NCBI GenBank assembly: GCA_022773585.1
Contig: JALEZZ010000009.1
Span: 1 to 64,000, forward strand
Direction: 5' to 3'
From: Selenomonas sp.
Lineage (GTDB): Bacteria > Bacillota > Negativicutes > Selenomonadales > Selenomonadaceae
DNA: 64,000 nucleotides
The stretch's first letter is position 1, and each line of letters begins with the position of its first letter. The position numbers and the translations under genes are program-made. The notes beneath the pieces are model-generated. The model was not told the DNA's origin. It did not search any database and was given only the letters and a program-made list of their open reading frames with translations. Shown here in pieces: positions 37,142-46,684 of this stretch.

Positions 37142-39616
37142 TTATTTCACAACGATGTTGACGAGTTTCTTTGGAACGCAGATGACCTTGACAATCGTCT
37201 TGCCCGCCGTGAGCTCCTTCGCGCGCGGCAGGTCTTTCGCAACCTGCTCCATGCCCGCGCGGTCGAGGCCGGCTGGAATCATGACGCGGCCACGCACCTT
37301 GCCGTTGATCTGAAGCACGATCTCGACCTCGTCGACCTTGAGTGCCTCCTCGTCATAGGACGGCCACTTCTGCTGGTGGACGCTGCCCGCAGCAAAGAGC
37401 TTGCTCCAAAGCTCTTCCGTGATATGCGGCGCAAAAGGTGCGAGCATGAGCAGGAGATCTTTGGCGACTTCGCGCACGAGGCCAGCGTTGATTTCCTTGT
37501 CCTGGAACGCATAGAACGCGTTGACGAGCTCCATGACAGACGAAACGGCCGTATTGAACATGAAGCGGTCGCGGATGTCCTCCGTGACTTTCTTGATGGT
37601 CGTGTGGAGCACGCGACGCAGGTCTTTTTCTTCCTTCGTCAACGCGCTGACATCGTAGTCGTCCTTGCCGCTCTTGATGGCGTCTTCGAAATGGCCGAGG
37701 ATGCGCCAGACGCGGCCGAGGAAGCGATACGCACCCTCGACGCCCTGGTCGCTCCACTCGAGGTCGCGATCGACAGGCGCTGCGAACAGGATGAAGAGGC
37801 GTGCCGTGTCCGCGCCATACTTTGCGATGATTTCTTCCGGCGAGACGACGTTGCCCTTCGACTTCGACATCTTCGATCCGTCTTTGAGCACCATGCCCTG
37901 CGTCAAGAGGTTCTTGAACGGCTCGTCGAAATCGACGAGACCCGCATCGTGCAGCACCTTCGTGAAGAAGCGCGAATACAGGAGGTGCAGGATGGCATGC
38001 TCGATGCCGCCGATATACTGGTCGACCGGCGCCCAGTAGTTGACCTTGTCCTTCGCAAACGGCTCCTTGTCATTGTGCGGATCCGTATAGCGCAGGTAGT
38101 ACCACGACGAGCAGATGAACGTGTCCATCGTGTCGGTCTCGCGCGTCGCATCCGCGCCACACTTCGGGCACTTGCAGTGCACGAAGCTGTCGCTCGACGC
38201 GAGCGGCGAAAGCGAGCCCTGCTCGAACGAGACGTCTTCCGGCAGCAGCACGGGCAGATCGTTTTCCGGCACGAGCACTTCGCCGCAGTGCGGGCAGTTG
38301 ATGACCGGAATCGGCGCACCCCAGTAGCGCTGGCGCGAAATGAGCCAGTCGCGCAGGCGGAAGTTCACGCGGCGCTTGCCGAAGCCTTTTTCTTCGGCGA
38401 GATCCATGATGCCCTTCATGGCATCGTGGATTTCCATGCCTGTGAACTGTGCGGAGTTGACGAGGACGCCGTCCTTGTCCGTGTAGGCCTCCGTCATTTC
38501 CTCGAGCTTCAGCTCATGGTCTTTCGGCTGGAGCGTGATAATTTTCGGGATGTTGTACTTCGTCGCGAACATCCAGTCACGCTGGTCTTCGGACGGCACG
38601 CCGATGACGGCGCCCGTGCCATAGTCCGCGAGGACGTAGTTCGTGACCCAGATCTGCACCTTGTTGCCGTTGAATGGGTTCACGCAGTACGCGCCCGTGA
38701 AGATGCCCTCTTTTTCCGACTCGCTCGACGTGCGCTCAATCTCGGACTGGTTGCGCGTGCGCTGGACGAAAGCTTTGATTTCATCAGCTTTCGGGTTGTT
38801 TTCGCAGATTTTTTCGATGAGAGGATGCTCGGCCGCGAGCGCGAGGAACGTGATGCCGTAGACCGTGTCGGGGCGCGTCGTGTAGGCCGCAATCTTCTCG
38901 CCGAGTTCCGGCGCCTCGAGCTCGAACTCGAGGCCTTCGCTGCGGCCGATCCAGTTGTCCTGCATTGTCTTGACGCGATCCGGCCAGCCCGGCAGCTTCT
39001 TGAGGTCTTTCAAAAGCACGTCAGCGTAGTCCGTAATTTTCAGGAACCACTGCGAAAGATCTTTCTTCTGCACGGGCGAATCGCAGCGCCAGCACTTGCC
39101 GTCGATGACCTGCTCGTTCGCGAGCACCGTGCCGCAGGTGTCGCACCAGTTGACGGACGCCTTTTTCTTGTAGGCGAGGCCGCGCTTGTAAAAGAGCTCG
39201 AACAGCCACTGCGTCCAGCGGTAGTACGACGGATCGCACGTCTTGACCTCGCGATCCCAGTCATACGAGAGGCCGAGCTTCTTCTGCTGCTTCTCCATGT
39301 TCTCGATGTTGCTGTACGTCCAGTCCGCCGGCTTCACGCCATGCTTGATGGCCGCATTTTCCGCTGGCATGCCGAACGAGTCGAAGCCCATCGGATGGAG
39401 CACGTTGTAGCCTTCCATCGTCTTGTAGCGCGCCATGACGTCGCCGATGGCATAGTTGCGGACATGGCCCATATGCAGGTTGCCCGAGGGATATGGGAAC
39501 ATCTCAAGCGCGTAGTATTTCGGGCGCGCCGGATCTGCCTCCGTCTTGTAGACCTTCTCGTCTTCCCACTTCTTCTGCCATTTCGCTTCGATGTCCTGCG
39601 GCGAGTATCTCTCCAT
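37142..39616 (-). CDS. leuS: Leucyl-tRNA synthetase
   Basis: Class I synthetase charging tRNA-Leu, 824 aa. HIGH motif in [20 protein letters not shown], the zinc-type insertion ([21 protein letters not shown], cysteines only noted), the CP1 editing domain ([20 protein letters not shown]), KMSKS in [18 protein letters not shown], and the C-terminal [14 protein letters not shown]. The ATG at 39616 has AGGAGG upstream. The frame is open further upstream but covers the leader terminator, so that part is not coding. Confidence 0.97.
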   Translation of the reverse strand: MERYSPQDIEAKWQKKWEDEKVYKTEADPARPKYYALEMFPYPSGNLHMGHVRNYAIGDVMARYKTMEGYNVLHPMGFDSFGMPAENAAIKHGVKPADWTYSNIENMEKQQKKLGLSYDWDREVKTCDPSYYRWTQWLFELFYKRGLAYKKKASVNWCDTCGTVLANEQVIDGKCWRCDSPVQKKDLSQWFLKITDYADVLLKDLKKLPGWPDRVKTMQDNWIGRSEGLEFELEAPELGEKIAAYTTRPDTVYGITFLALAAEHPLIEKICENNPKADEIKAFVQRTRNQSEIERTSSESEKEGIFTGAYCVNPFNGNKVQIWVTNYVLADYGTGAVIGVPSEDQRDWMFATKYNIPKIITLQPKDHELKLEEMTEAYTDKDGVLVNSAQFTGMEIHDAMKGIMDLAEEKGFGKRRVNFRLRDWLISRQRYWGAPIPVINCPHCGEVLVPENDLPVLLPEDVSFEQGSLSPLASSDSFVHCKCPKCGADATRETDTMDTFICSSWYYLRYTDPHNDKEPFAKDKVNYWAPVDQYIGGIEHAILHLLYSRFFTKVLHDAGLVDFDEPFKNLLTQGMVLKDGSKMSKSKGNVVSPEEIIAKYGADTARLFILFAAPVDRDLEWSDQGVEGAYRFLGRVWRILGHFEDAIKSGKDDYDVSALTKEEKDLRRVLHTTIKKVTEDIRDRFMFNTAVSSVMELVNAFYAFQDKEINAGLVREVAKDLLLMLAPFAPHITEELWSKLFAAGSVHQQKWPSYDEEALKVDEVEIVLQINGKVRGRVMIPAGLDRAGMEQVAKDLPRAKELTAGKTIVKVICVPKKLVNIVVK

Positions 39617-39633
39617 GTTGGTTCCTCCTACCA

Positions 39634-39665
39634 AAAAAGGCTGTTGCAATACCTTCCTGCAACAA
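39634..39665 (-). terminator. Attenuator-like terminator in the leuS leader
   Basis: On the minus strand GGTTGTTGCA pairs with TGCAACAGCC (10 bp, one wobble), followed by six T. It lies between the leuS promoter and ATG. Confidence 0.8.
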
Positions 39666-39731
39666 CCTATCAAATCTCCTCTCGAAAACGCCTCTTTCAC
39701 GAGACGGCTTTTCAATATTACATTCTATTTC

Positions 39732-39760
39732 ATTATAACGGGGAACAATTTTTCCGTCAA
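39732..39760 (-). promoter_or_regulatory. Promoter of leuS
   Basis: TTGACG and TATAAT on the minus strand with a 17-base spacer, about 115 bases before the ATG. Confidence 0.75.
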
Positions 39761-39772
39761 GGGCGGCGCACC

Positions 39773-40708
39773 TCAAGAACGATGTGCCTCTTCCAGCTGC
39801 TTCTTCTGCTCTTCCCACTTTCTTTTGGCGTCTTCATACGTCTCGCAGTCGAGCGTGAAGCCCTTGCCGCTGACCTCGGACGTATCGGAAACGATCATGA
39901 ACGCCTGCGGGTCGTGATGCAGCGCGATAATCTTGACACGGCCGACCTGTGTGAGGTTCACGACGACGAACAGGATGCCTTTCGGCTCCTGCGTGAAGCC
40001 GCCGCGGCCGTCGATGTACGTGACGCCGCGGTGCACGTTTTCCATGATGTCCTGGCAGATGGCCTCGGACTTCGGCGAGATGATGACGATGGACTTCTCG
40101 CGGTTGAAGCCGGCTGCGACGCGGTTCGTGAACTCGGCGATGACATAGATGGCAATCAGCGTGAACAGCGCTTCCTCGATCGTGAACAGGAACGCTGAAG
40201 CTGCGACGATGATGACGTTCAGGATGAAGATGACCGTGCCGACATCGACGGCATAGAACTTCTTGACGACGGCGCCGACGACGTCGAGGCCGCCCGTGTT
40301 CGCATTGACGCGGAACACGATGCCGAAGCCGATGCCCGACAGCACGGCGCCGAACACCGCATTGAGGAACAAATCCGGGCAGATGGCCCAGCCGATCACG
40401 AAGCTCGTCGCGTCGAGGAAGACCGAGAGCACCGCCGTACCGACAATCGTGTCGAGCGCGTAGTGCCGCCCGAAGACGCGGTACGCGAGGTAGAGGATTG
40501 GGATGTTGTAGACGAGGTTCTGCGCGCCGACGGGCAACCCCGTCAGATAATAGATGATGATGGCGACGCCGCTGAGGCCGCCCGTCAGCAGATGCGCGGG
40601 CAGCAGGAACAGGTTGAAGCCGAGCGCCGTAATCAGGCAGCCAAGCACAATCTGCGCATAGCGGATGACATGGCGGCGATAGTCCAGCTGGGACAGTTTA
40701 GATGACAT
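39773..40708 (-). CDS. YitT-family membrane protein
   Basis: 311 aa. Five or six membrane segments at the N-terminus (QIVLGCLITALGFNLFLLPA, then HLLTGGLSGVAIIIYYLTG), the hallmark of DUF161, followed by a cytosolic DUF2179 domain (FNREKSIVIISPKSEAICQD, then VTYIDGRGGFTQEPKGIL). Function of the family is not established. The ATG at 40708 has GGAGG upstream and overlaps the end of the nif3-like gene by 11 bases, so the two are translationally linked. The C-terminal 20 residues are charged and helical. Confidence 0.88.
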   Translation of the reverse strand: MSSKLSQLDYRRHVIRYAQIVLGCLITALGFNLFLLPAHLLTGGLSGVAIIIYYLTGLPVGAQNLVYNIPILYLAYRVFGRHYALDTIVGTAVLSVFLDATSFVIGWAICPDLFLNAVFGAVLSGIGFGIVFRVNANTGGLDVVGAVVKKFYAVDVGTVIFILNVIIVAASAFLFTIEEALFTLIAIYVIAEFTNRVAAGFNREKSIVIISPKSEAICQDIMENVHRGVTYIDGRGGFTQEPKGILFVVVNLTQVGRVKIIALHHDPQAFMIVSDTSEVSGKGFTLDCETYEDAKRKWEEQKKQLEEAHRS

Positions 40709-41507
40709 GGAAGAAATCCTCCGATTGCGTGTCGGCGATGACCTCGACCGTCCGCTTGCGCTCCGCAAGCGCATCGGCGAGACGCTGCCGCAGGCTCGCG
40801 ACGACGGGGAACTCCGTGCCGAAATGACCCGCGTCGATGACATGCAGGCCGAGCTCTGCGGCATGCTGCGCGTCATGATAGCGCACATCGCCCGTCACGT
40901 AGGCATCGGCGCCGAGCGCCGCTGCGCGGCCGATGAACTCCGCGCCGCTTCCCGAGCAGAGCGCGACTTTGCGCACGGGACGCGGCCCGGCATCGACATA
41001 GCGCACATGCGCCGTCGGCAAGGCTTCCCGCACCTGCGCGGCAAAATCCGCAATCGTCATAGGCGCGGGAAGCGCCCCGATGCGGCCGAGGCTTGCAGGC
41101 CTGCCGTCCTCGTCCTGCTGCTCGATGACAAAGCTTGAGAGCTTTCCGACGCCGATGGCTTTGGCCAGCACGTCATTGACGCCGCCTTCGGCGATGTCGA
41201 GGTTCGTATGCGCGGCAATGACGGCAATGTCATGCTTCAAGAGCTTCGCGATGCGCGCGCCGAGCGGCAGATCCGTGCGGACGTTCTTCATGGCCTTGAA
41301 AATCAGCGGATGATGCGCGACGATGAGGTGCGCGTCTGCCTCGATGGCCTGCTGCACGACGCCATCGCTGACATCGAGGCAGCAGACGATGCGCTCTGTC
41401 CGCTGCGCCGGGCTTCCGACGAGCAGGCCGGGGTTGTCCCAGTCCTCGGCGAGATGCTTCGGCGCGAAGCCTTCCATGATGTCCATGGCTTCCTGTACGC
41501 TTACCAT
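40698..41507 (-). CDS. Nif3-like dinuclear metal-centre protein
   Basis: NIF3/YqfO family (269 aa), forming hexameric rings with a two-metal site; annotated as GTP cyclohydrolase I type 2 homologue, but the cellular reaction is uncertain. Metal ligands are in HLIVAHHPLIFKAMKN, AHTNLDIAEGGVND and VIDAGHFGTEFPVV. It is the short form without the central PII-like insertion. The start codon overlaps the trmK stop by 7 bases, a pairing seen widely in Firmicutes. Confidence 0.93.
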   Translation of the reverse strand: MVSVQEAMDIMEGFAPKHLAEDWDNPGLLVGSPAQRTERIVCCLDVSDGVVQQAIEADAHLIVAHHPLIFKAMKNVRTDLPLGARIAKLLKHDIAVIAAHTNLDIAEGGVNDVLAKAIGVGKLSSFVIEQQDEDGRPASLGRIGALPAPMTIADFAAQVREALPTAHVRYVDAGPRPVRKVALCSGSGAEFIGRAAALGADAYVTGDVRYHDAQHAAELGLHVIDAGHFGTEFPVVASLRQRLADALAERKRTVEVIADTQSEDFFHVI

Positions 41508-42187
41508 ACCAAACGTTCCTCCAATGCTTTGATGCGCTCTTTCATCTTCTTGTACTTCGCGCTCTTCTTCGCGCGCTCGCTCTTCTCCATGCCAGCCGCC
41601 GCGCGGCGCGTCGCGAAGAGCAGGCTCTCGATGTGGTGGCGCAGCAGCTCCGGCTTCTTTTCCCAGAGCACGGGGCCGATTTCGAGCGTCAAGGGGTCTG
41701 GCATCTTGCGGCGGCCTTTTTCGGCGCGGATGACCGTATAGATGCGGTCGTCGGCCACGACGAGCGTTTCGTCGGCGATATGCCAGCTGTGCTGGTAAAG
41801 GTAATGACGCAGCTCGTACTCGCCATTCATCGGCTGCAGGACGAGCACCTTGAGCTTTCGGACGACGAGCGGCGCAGCTTCGAGGATGTCGGCCATCAGC
41901 GCGCCGCCCATGCCCGCGATGCAGGCCGTCTGCACCTCGCCGGGCGCGAGCACCGTAAGGCCGTCGCCCTGCCGCACCTCGATCTGCTCTTTCAGGTTCT
42001 GCTCGCGCACCGTGCGCCGCGCAGCCTCGCAGGGGCCGAGGTTCAGGTCGCTCGCAATGACGTGCTCGGCCCGCCCCTCTTCGATGAGCGCGGCCGCGAG
42101 ATAGCCGTGATCCGTGCCGATGTCCGCGACGGCGCCGCCCTCGGGCACGAAGTCCAGCACGGCCTGGAGTCTGGCATCGAGTTTCAT
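41501..42187 (-). CDS. trmK: tRNA (adenine-22-N1)-methyltransferase
   Basis: SAM-dependent Rossmann methyltransferase that methylates A22 in tRNA. GAVADIGTDHGYLAAALIEE is motif I, VIASDLNLGPCEAARRTVRE motif II, and TACIAGMGGALMADIL the family-specific GMGG motif. 228 aa, with a C-terminal coiled helix (KSERAKKSAKYKKMKERIKA). GAGGGGGAG precedes the ATG. It is coupled to the nif3-like gene and lies just after tRNA-Asn. Confidence 0.93.
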   Translation of the reverse strand: MKLDARLQAVLDFVPEGGAVADIGTDHGYLAAALIEEGRAEHVIASDLNLGPCEAARRTVREQNLKEQIEVRQGDGLTVLAPGEVQTACIAGMGGALMADILEAAPLVVRKLKVLVLQPMNGEYELRHYLYQHSWHIADETLVVADDRIYTVIRAEKGRRKMPDPLTLEIGPVLWEKKPELLRHHIESLLFATRRAAAGMEKSERAKKSAKYKKMKERIKALEERLVW

Positions 42188-42280
42188 GATGGCTCCCCCT
42201 CTCAGAAGAACGTATCGTAAAGGAAGCGACGATTAAAGACGGTCGTCAAGATGGGCGGGCGGATTTAATCAGTGCTTCCT

Positions 42281-42314
42281 AAAAATAAAAGGGCGCAACG
42301 CATGCGTTACGCCC
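42281..42314 (-). terminator. Terminator after tRNA-Asn
   Basis: An 11-bp stem (GGGCGTAACGC / GCGTTGCGCCC with one mismatch-wobble) followed by TTTTATTTTT on the minus strand, directly after the tRNA. Confidence 0.8.
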
Positions 42315-42323
42315 TGTAATTTC

Positions 42324-42399
42324 TGGCTCCCCGAGCAGGATTCGAACCTGCGACAGCCTGATTAACAGTCAGGTGCTCTACCGGCTGAGCTATCGGGGA
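42324..42399 (-). tRNA. tRNA-Asn (GTT)
   Basis: Minus-strand 76-base cloverleaf. Acceptor TCCCCGA pairs with TCGGGGA, D-arm GCTCAGCCGGTAGAGC, anticodon arm CTGACTGTTAATCAG with anticodon GTT, T-arm GCAGGTTCGAATCCTGC, and an encoded CCA end. Confidence 0.97.
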
Positions 42400-42472
42400 A
42401 TCTCAACAACAGGTATGATTATACGGCATCGTCGCCGCTTTGTCAATCATTTTTTCAAACCGATGAAAATCA

Positions 42473-43591
<1,119 letters not shown>

Positions 43592-43692
43592 GGAGCAGCC
43601 CCCTCTCAACATCCTGCTTGCCCGTGTTTTCCAGTCCCTTTATGTACATCAACGTTCGCAACGTGTTCGTCAGCAACGTGTTCTTCAACGTT

Positions 43693-45534
43693 TCAATCAT
43701 CCATTTCCTTCTTGATTTCTGTGATTTCCTTCAGTTTGGCAGCAGCCGCCGCAACGTCGCCACGCGCGCCCGCTTCCGCTGCCTCACGGCTCAGCCGTTC
43801 GTAGCGGGTCGTGAGGTACGCGCGCCGCAGCCGTTCCACGGAATCGTGGTAGGCCATGACGTCCTCGCCTGCATGCTCGTTCTCGACGACGGCGCGCGAA
43901 AGCTCTTCCGCCGCCTCGTCGCCGAGCGCTTCCGCTGCATTCGCAGCATCAAAGCGCCTGCCCTGCGCCTGCATGTCCTGCAGGTACAGCAGGATTTTCC
44001 GTTGCACCTCGTCCTGGAGCTCTTCAAGCGGCACCATCGACGCGACATGCGTCAAAAGCGTCGCATCCTCCCAGACCGAGCGGATGACGATGCGGCCCGC
44101 TTTCTGGAGCGCGCTGTCCGCACGGCGGAGCGGACGCTTCGGCGGCTCCTGCACGGAGCCCTCTGCCTGCACCTGCCGCTGCGGGTGATTGCGCGGCCCG
44201 ATAACCCCCTGCTCTTCCTGGAGCAGGCGCGGATTGCGCGCGGCTTTCGCCGCCTCTTCGCGGATGACGCCCTCGTCAATCAAAAGCGTCGCCCCGAGCT
44301 TTTTGATGAGCTCGCCGCGCTCGGCCGCCCCGCTCAGAGAGACAATGACTGGCAACATCGCGCGGAGCGCCCGCATCTTGCCCTCCGTCGTATCGATGGA
44401 CGTATGCGCGAGCACATAGCCGAGACGGTAGTCGGGAATCGAGAGCGCCTTCTCCGTCAGCGCACGGAACGCATCGGCTCCATGCTTCCGGATGAACTCA
44501 TCGGGATCCTTGCCGTCCGGCACAACGATGACACGCACCTCGGCGCCCGAATCGCGCACGATGGAGAGCGCGCGGATTGTCGCATTCTGTCCGGCCTCGT
44601 CGCTGTCATAGCAGAAAAAGAACCGCTTGCAGTAGCGCAGGAGTTTTTTGCAGTGCTCGGCCGTGAACGACGTGCCAAGCGATGCGACGACATTCTTGAC
44701 GCCCGCATCAAAGACCGAGATGGCATCCATATACCCCTCGACGATGATGACATACCCTGCCTGCCGGATGGCCTGATGCGACCGGTCGAGGCCGAAGAGC
44801 AGCCGCCGCTTGTTGAAGAGGACGGTCTCCTTCGTATTGAGGTATTTCGGCTTGCTGTCGTCGAGGACGCGCCCGCCGAACCCGACGATGCGTCCCTTCT
44901 CATCCGCGATTGGGATCATCACGCGGTGGCGGAAGCGGTCGTAAAGGCCGCCGCCCTGGCGCTCCATTGAGAGCCCGTCCTCGAGCAGGAAGTCCCGCGA
45001 GACGCCGCGCGCCGTGAAAGCCTTTGTCAGCTTGTCCCAGGCGTCCGGCGCATAACCGAGGCTGAACTCGTCAATCGTCTCCATGGAGATGCCGCGCCCC
45101 GCGAAATACGCTTTCCCGACCTCGCCCATGTGCGTCATCGTCAGGCAGTTATGGAAAAAGTTCCGCGCCATTTCATTGACTTTCAGCAAGTCCTTGAGCC
45201 TCTGCTCGCGCGCTTTTTCCGCCTCTGACCGATGGCGCTCCGGCATGGGGATGCCGAGCTTCTCTGCCTGCAGCTTGATGGCCTCGAAGTAGCTCACATT
45301 CTCGATGAGCGAGAGAAATTTGAAAACGTTGCCACCTGCATGACAGCCGAAGCAATAAAAAAAGCCCTTGTCGGGAACGACCGAAAATGACGGGGTGTGT
45401 TCCTGATGAAACGGACAGCACCCCCAGAACCGATTTCCCTTCCGCTTGAGCGTGACATACTGGGAGACGACATCGACAATGTCGGAGCCTTGCTCCACGC
45501 GCTCGACGAACGCGTCCATTTCAGCATTGTCCAT
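43693..45534 (-). CDS. dnaG: DNA primase
   Basis: Makes RNA primers at the replication fork. The N-terminal zinc-binding CHC2 domain (CCPFHQEHTPSFSV, then FYCFGCHAGG), the catalytic TOPRIM core (VIIVEGYMDAISVFDAGVKN, then FCYDSDEAGQNA) and a C-terminal DnaB-interacting helical domain are present. 613 aa is normal. GGAGG precedes the ATG. dnaG, rpoD and an upstream dGTPase form one replication/transcription cluster; no rpsU is seen upstream. Confidence 0.96.
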   Translation of the reverse strand: MDNAEMDAFVERVEQGSDIVDVVSQYVTLKRKGNRFWGCCPFHQEHTPSFSVVPDKGFFYCFGCHAGGNVFKFLSLIENVSYFEAIKLQAEKLGIPMPERHRSEAEKAREQRLKDLLKVNEMARNFFHNCLTMTHMGEVGKAYFAGRGISMETIDEFSLGYAPDAWDKLTKAFTARGVSRDFLLEDGLSMERQGGGLYDRFRHRVMIPIADEKGRIVGFGGRVLDDSKPKYLNTKETVLFNKRRLLFGLDRSHQAIRQAGYVIIVEGYMDAISVFDAGVKNVVASLGTSFTAEHCKKLLRYCKRFFFCYDSDEAGQNATIRALSIVRDSGAEVRVIVVPDGKDPDEFIRKHGADAFRALTEKALSIPDYRLGYVLAHTSIDTTEGKMRALRAMLPVIVSLSGAAERGELIKKLGATLLIDEGVIREEAAKAARNPRLLQEEQGVIGPRNHPQRQVQAEGSVQEPPKRPLRRADSALQKAGRIVIRSVWEDATLLTHVASMVPLEELQDEVQRKILLYLQDMQAQGRRFDAANAAEALGDEAAEELSRAVVENEHAGEDVMAYHDSVERLRRAYLTTRYERLSREAAEAGARGDVAAAAAKLKEITEIKKEMDD

Positions 45535-45567
45535 GGTCTTCTCCCTCCGTCAAGGTATATATATTCA

Positions 45568-45595
45568 CCAAAAAAAGAGAATTTCCTTTTTCTCT
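45568..45595 (-). terminator. Probable terminator after the dGTPase gene
   Basis: AAGAGAA and TTCTCTT form a 7-bp stem followed by five T on the minus strand, between the dGTPase stop and dnaG. Confidence 0.6.
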
Positions 45596-45671
45596 TGACA
45601 AAATTTATTCTTTGAATCTCGTAAAATTTTTAAGAGCAACATGCATCCCTTCGGAAGGGACGTGCCTGCCT

Positions 45672-46679
45672 TCAATGCACCATCAGGCCGACGGGCGGCA
45701 TGAAGATTTCGTCAAAAAGCTGCACAGCATAGCTGTCCGTGAGACCCGCGACATAGTCCGTCACAATCTGCTGGCGGCCCCAGCACGCTTCGCGCGCCAC
45801 GAACTCCTGCGGCAGCTTGTCAAAATTCGCGATGAAATATTCGTAGAGCTGGCGCAACACGAACATCGCCTGCCGCCGCTCGTGCGCGAGTGCCGTCGAA
45901 TGGTAGACATGCTCGAACATGAACGTGCGGAAGATGTCCATCGTCTCCTTGCCCTCGGGACTCTGGAGGATGTCGCCTTTGCCCATTGACGCCTCAATCA
46001 TGTCGGCAACCATGCTCGTAATCATGTGCGATGTGTCCTCGCCGAAGCGCTCGTAGACGACGTCCGGCAGGTCGCCGGGCTTCAGGAGCCCCGCGCGCAG
46101 GCTGTCGTCATAGTCGTGCGACAGATAGGCGATGCGGTCGGCCGTGCGGACGATGCGCCCTTCGAGCGTGCGCGGCAAGCGCTTGCCGCGATGGTTCACG
46201 ATGCCGTCTTTGACCTCCATCGTGAGGTTCAGCCCTTTGCCGCCCTTTTCGAGGAACTCGACGACGCGCAGGCTCTGCTCGTTGTGCACAAAATGGCCCG
46301 TGAGCTCCGCCATCGCCGCCTCGCCCGTATGGCCGAACGGCGTATGCCCGACATCATGGCCGAGCGCGATGGCCTCCGTGAGGTCTTCATTGAGCCGCAG
46401 TGCGCGTGCAATCGTGCGCGAAATCTGCGAGACCTCGAGGCTGTGCGTCATGCGCGTCCGATAGTGGTCGCCCGCGACGATGTAGACCTGCGTCTTGTGC
46501 TTGAGACGGCGGAACGACTTCGAGTGCAGGATGCGGTCGCGGTCGCGCTGGAACTTCGTGCGGAACGGGCACTCGTCCATTTCGTCCTTCCGCCGCGCCT
46601 CCCGGCTCTTCGCCGCCTCCGGCGCGAGCACCTGATACTCGAGCTCTTCCGTCCGCTCGCGAACAGTCTTTTCTGTCAT
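45672..46679 (-). CDS. dgt: Deoxyguanosinetriphosphate triphosphohydrolase-like protein
   Basis: HD-domain nucleotidohydrolase that cleaves dNTPs to nucleosides and triphosphate. HD ligands: RRLKHKTQVYI, THSLEVSQISR, and the HD pair in ALGHDVGHTPFGHTGE, plus AYLSHDYDD. 335 aa, the shorter bacterial form. The ATG at 46679 has AGAGGTG upstream and lies just past the stop of the restriction-modification gene, so it could be cotranscribed with it. Often found upstream of dnaG in Firmicutes. Exact substrate range unknown. Confidence 0.92.
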   Translation of the reverse strand: MTEKTVRERTEELEYQVLAPEAAKSREARRKDEMDECPFRTKFQRDRDRILHSKSFRRLKHKTQVYIVAGDHYRTRMTHSLEVSQISRTIARALRLNEDLTEAIALGHDVGHTPFGHTGEAAMAELTGHFVHNEQSLRVVEFLEKGGKGLNLTMEVKDGIVNHRGKRLPRTLEGRIVRTADRIAYLSHDYDDSLRAGLLKPGDLPDVVYERFGEDTSHMITSMVADMIEASMGKGDILQSPEGKETMDIFRTFMFEHVYHSTALAHERRQAMFVLRQLYEYFIANFDKLPQEFVAREACWGRQQIVTDYVAGLTDSYAVQLFDEIFMPPVGLMVH

Positions 46680-46684
46680 AGGGT

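Noticed and set aside
39617..39731. T-box riboswitch before leuS
   Set aside because: The leader is too short and the T-box and specifier features are not visible; only a terminator is present.
45598..45630. Plus-strand promoter TTGACA to TAAAAT in the dGTPase-dnaG gap
   Set aside because: The spacer would be 21 bases and there is no plus-strand gene to serve.
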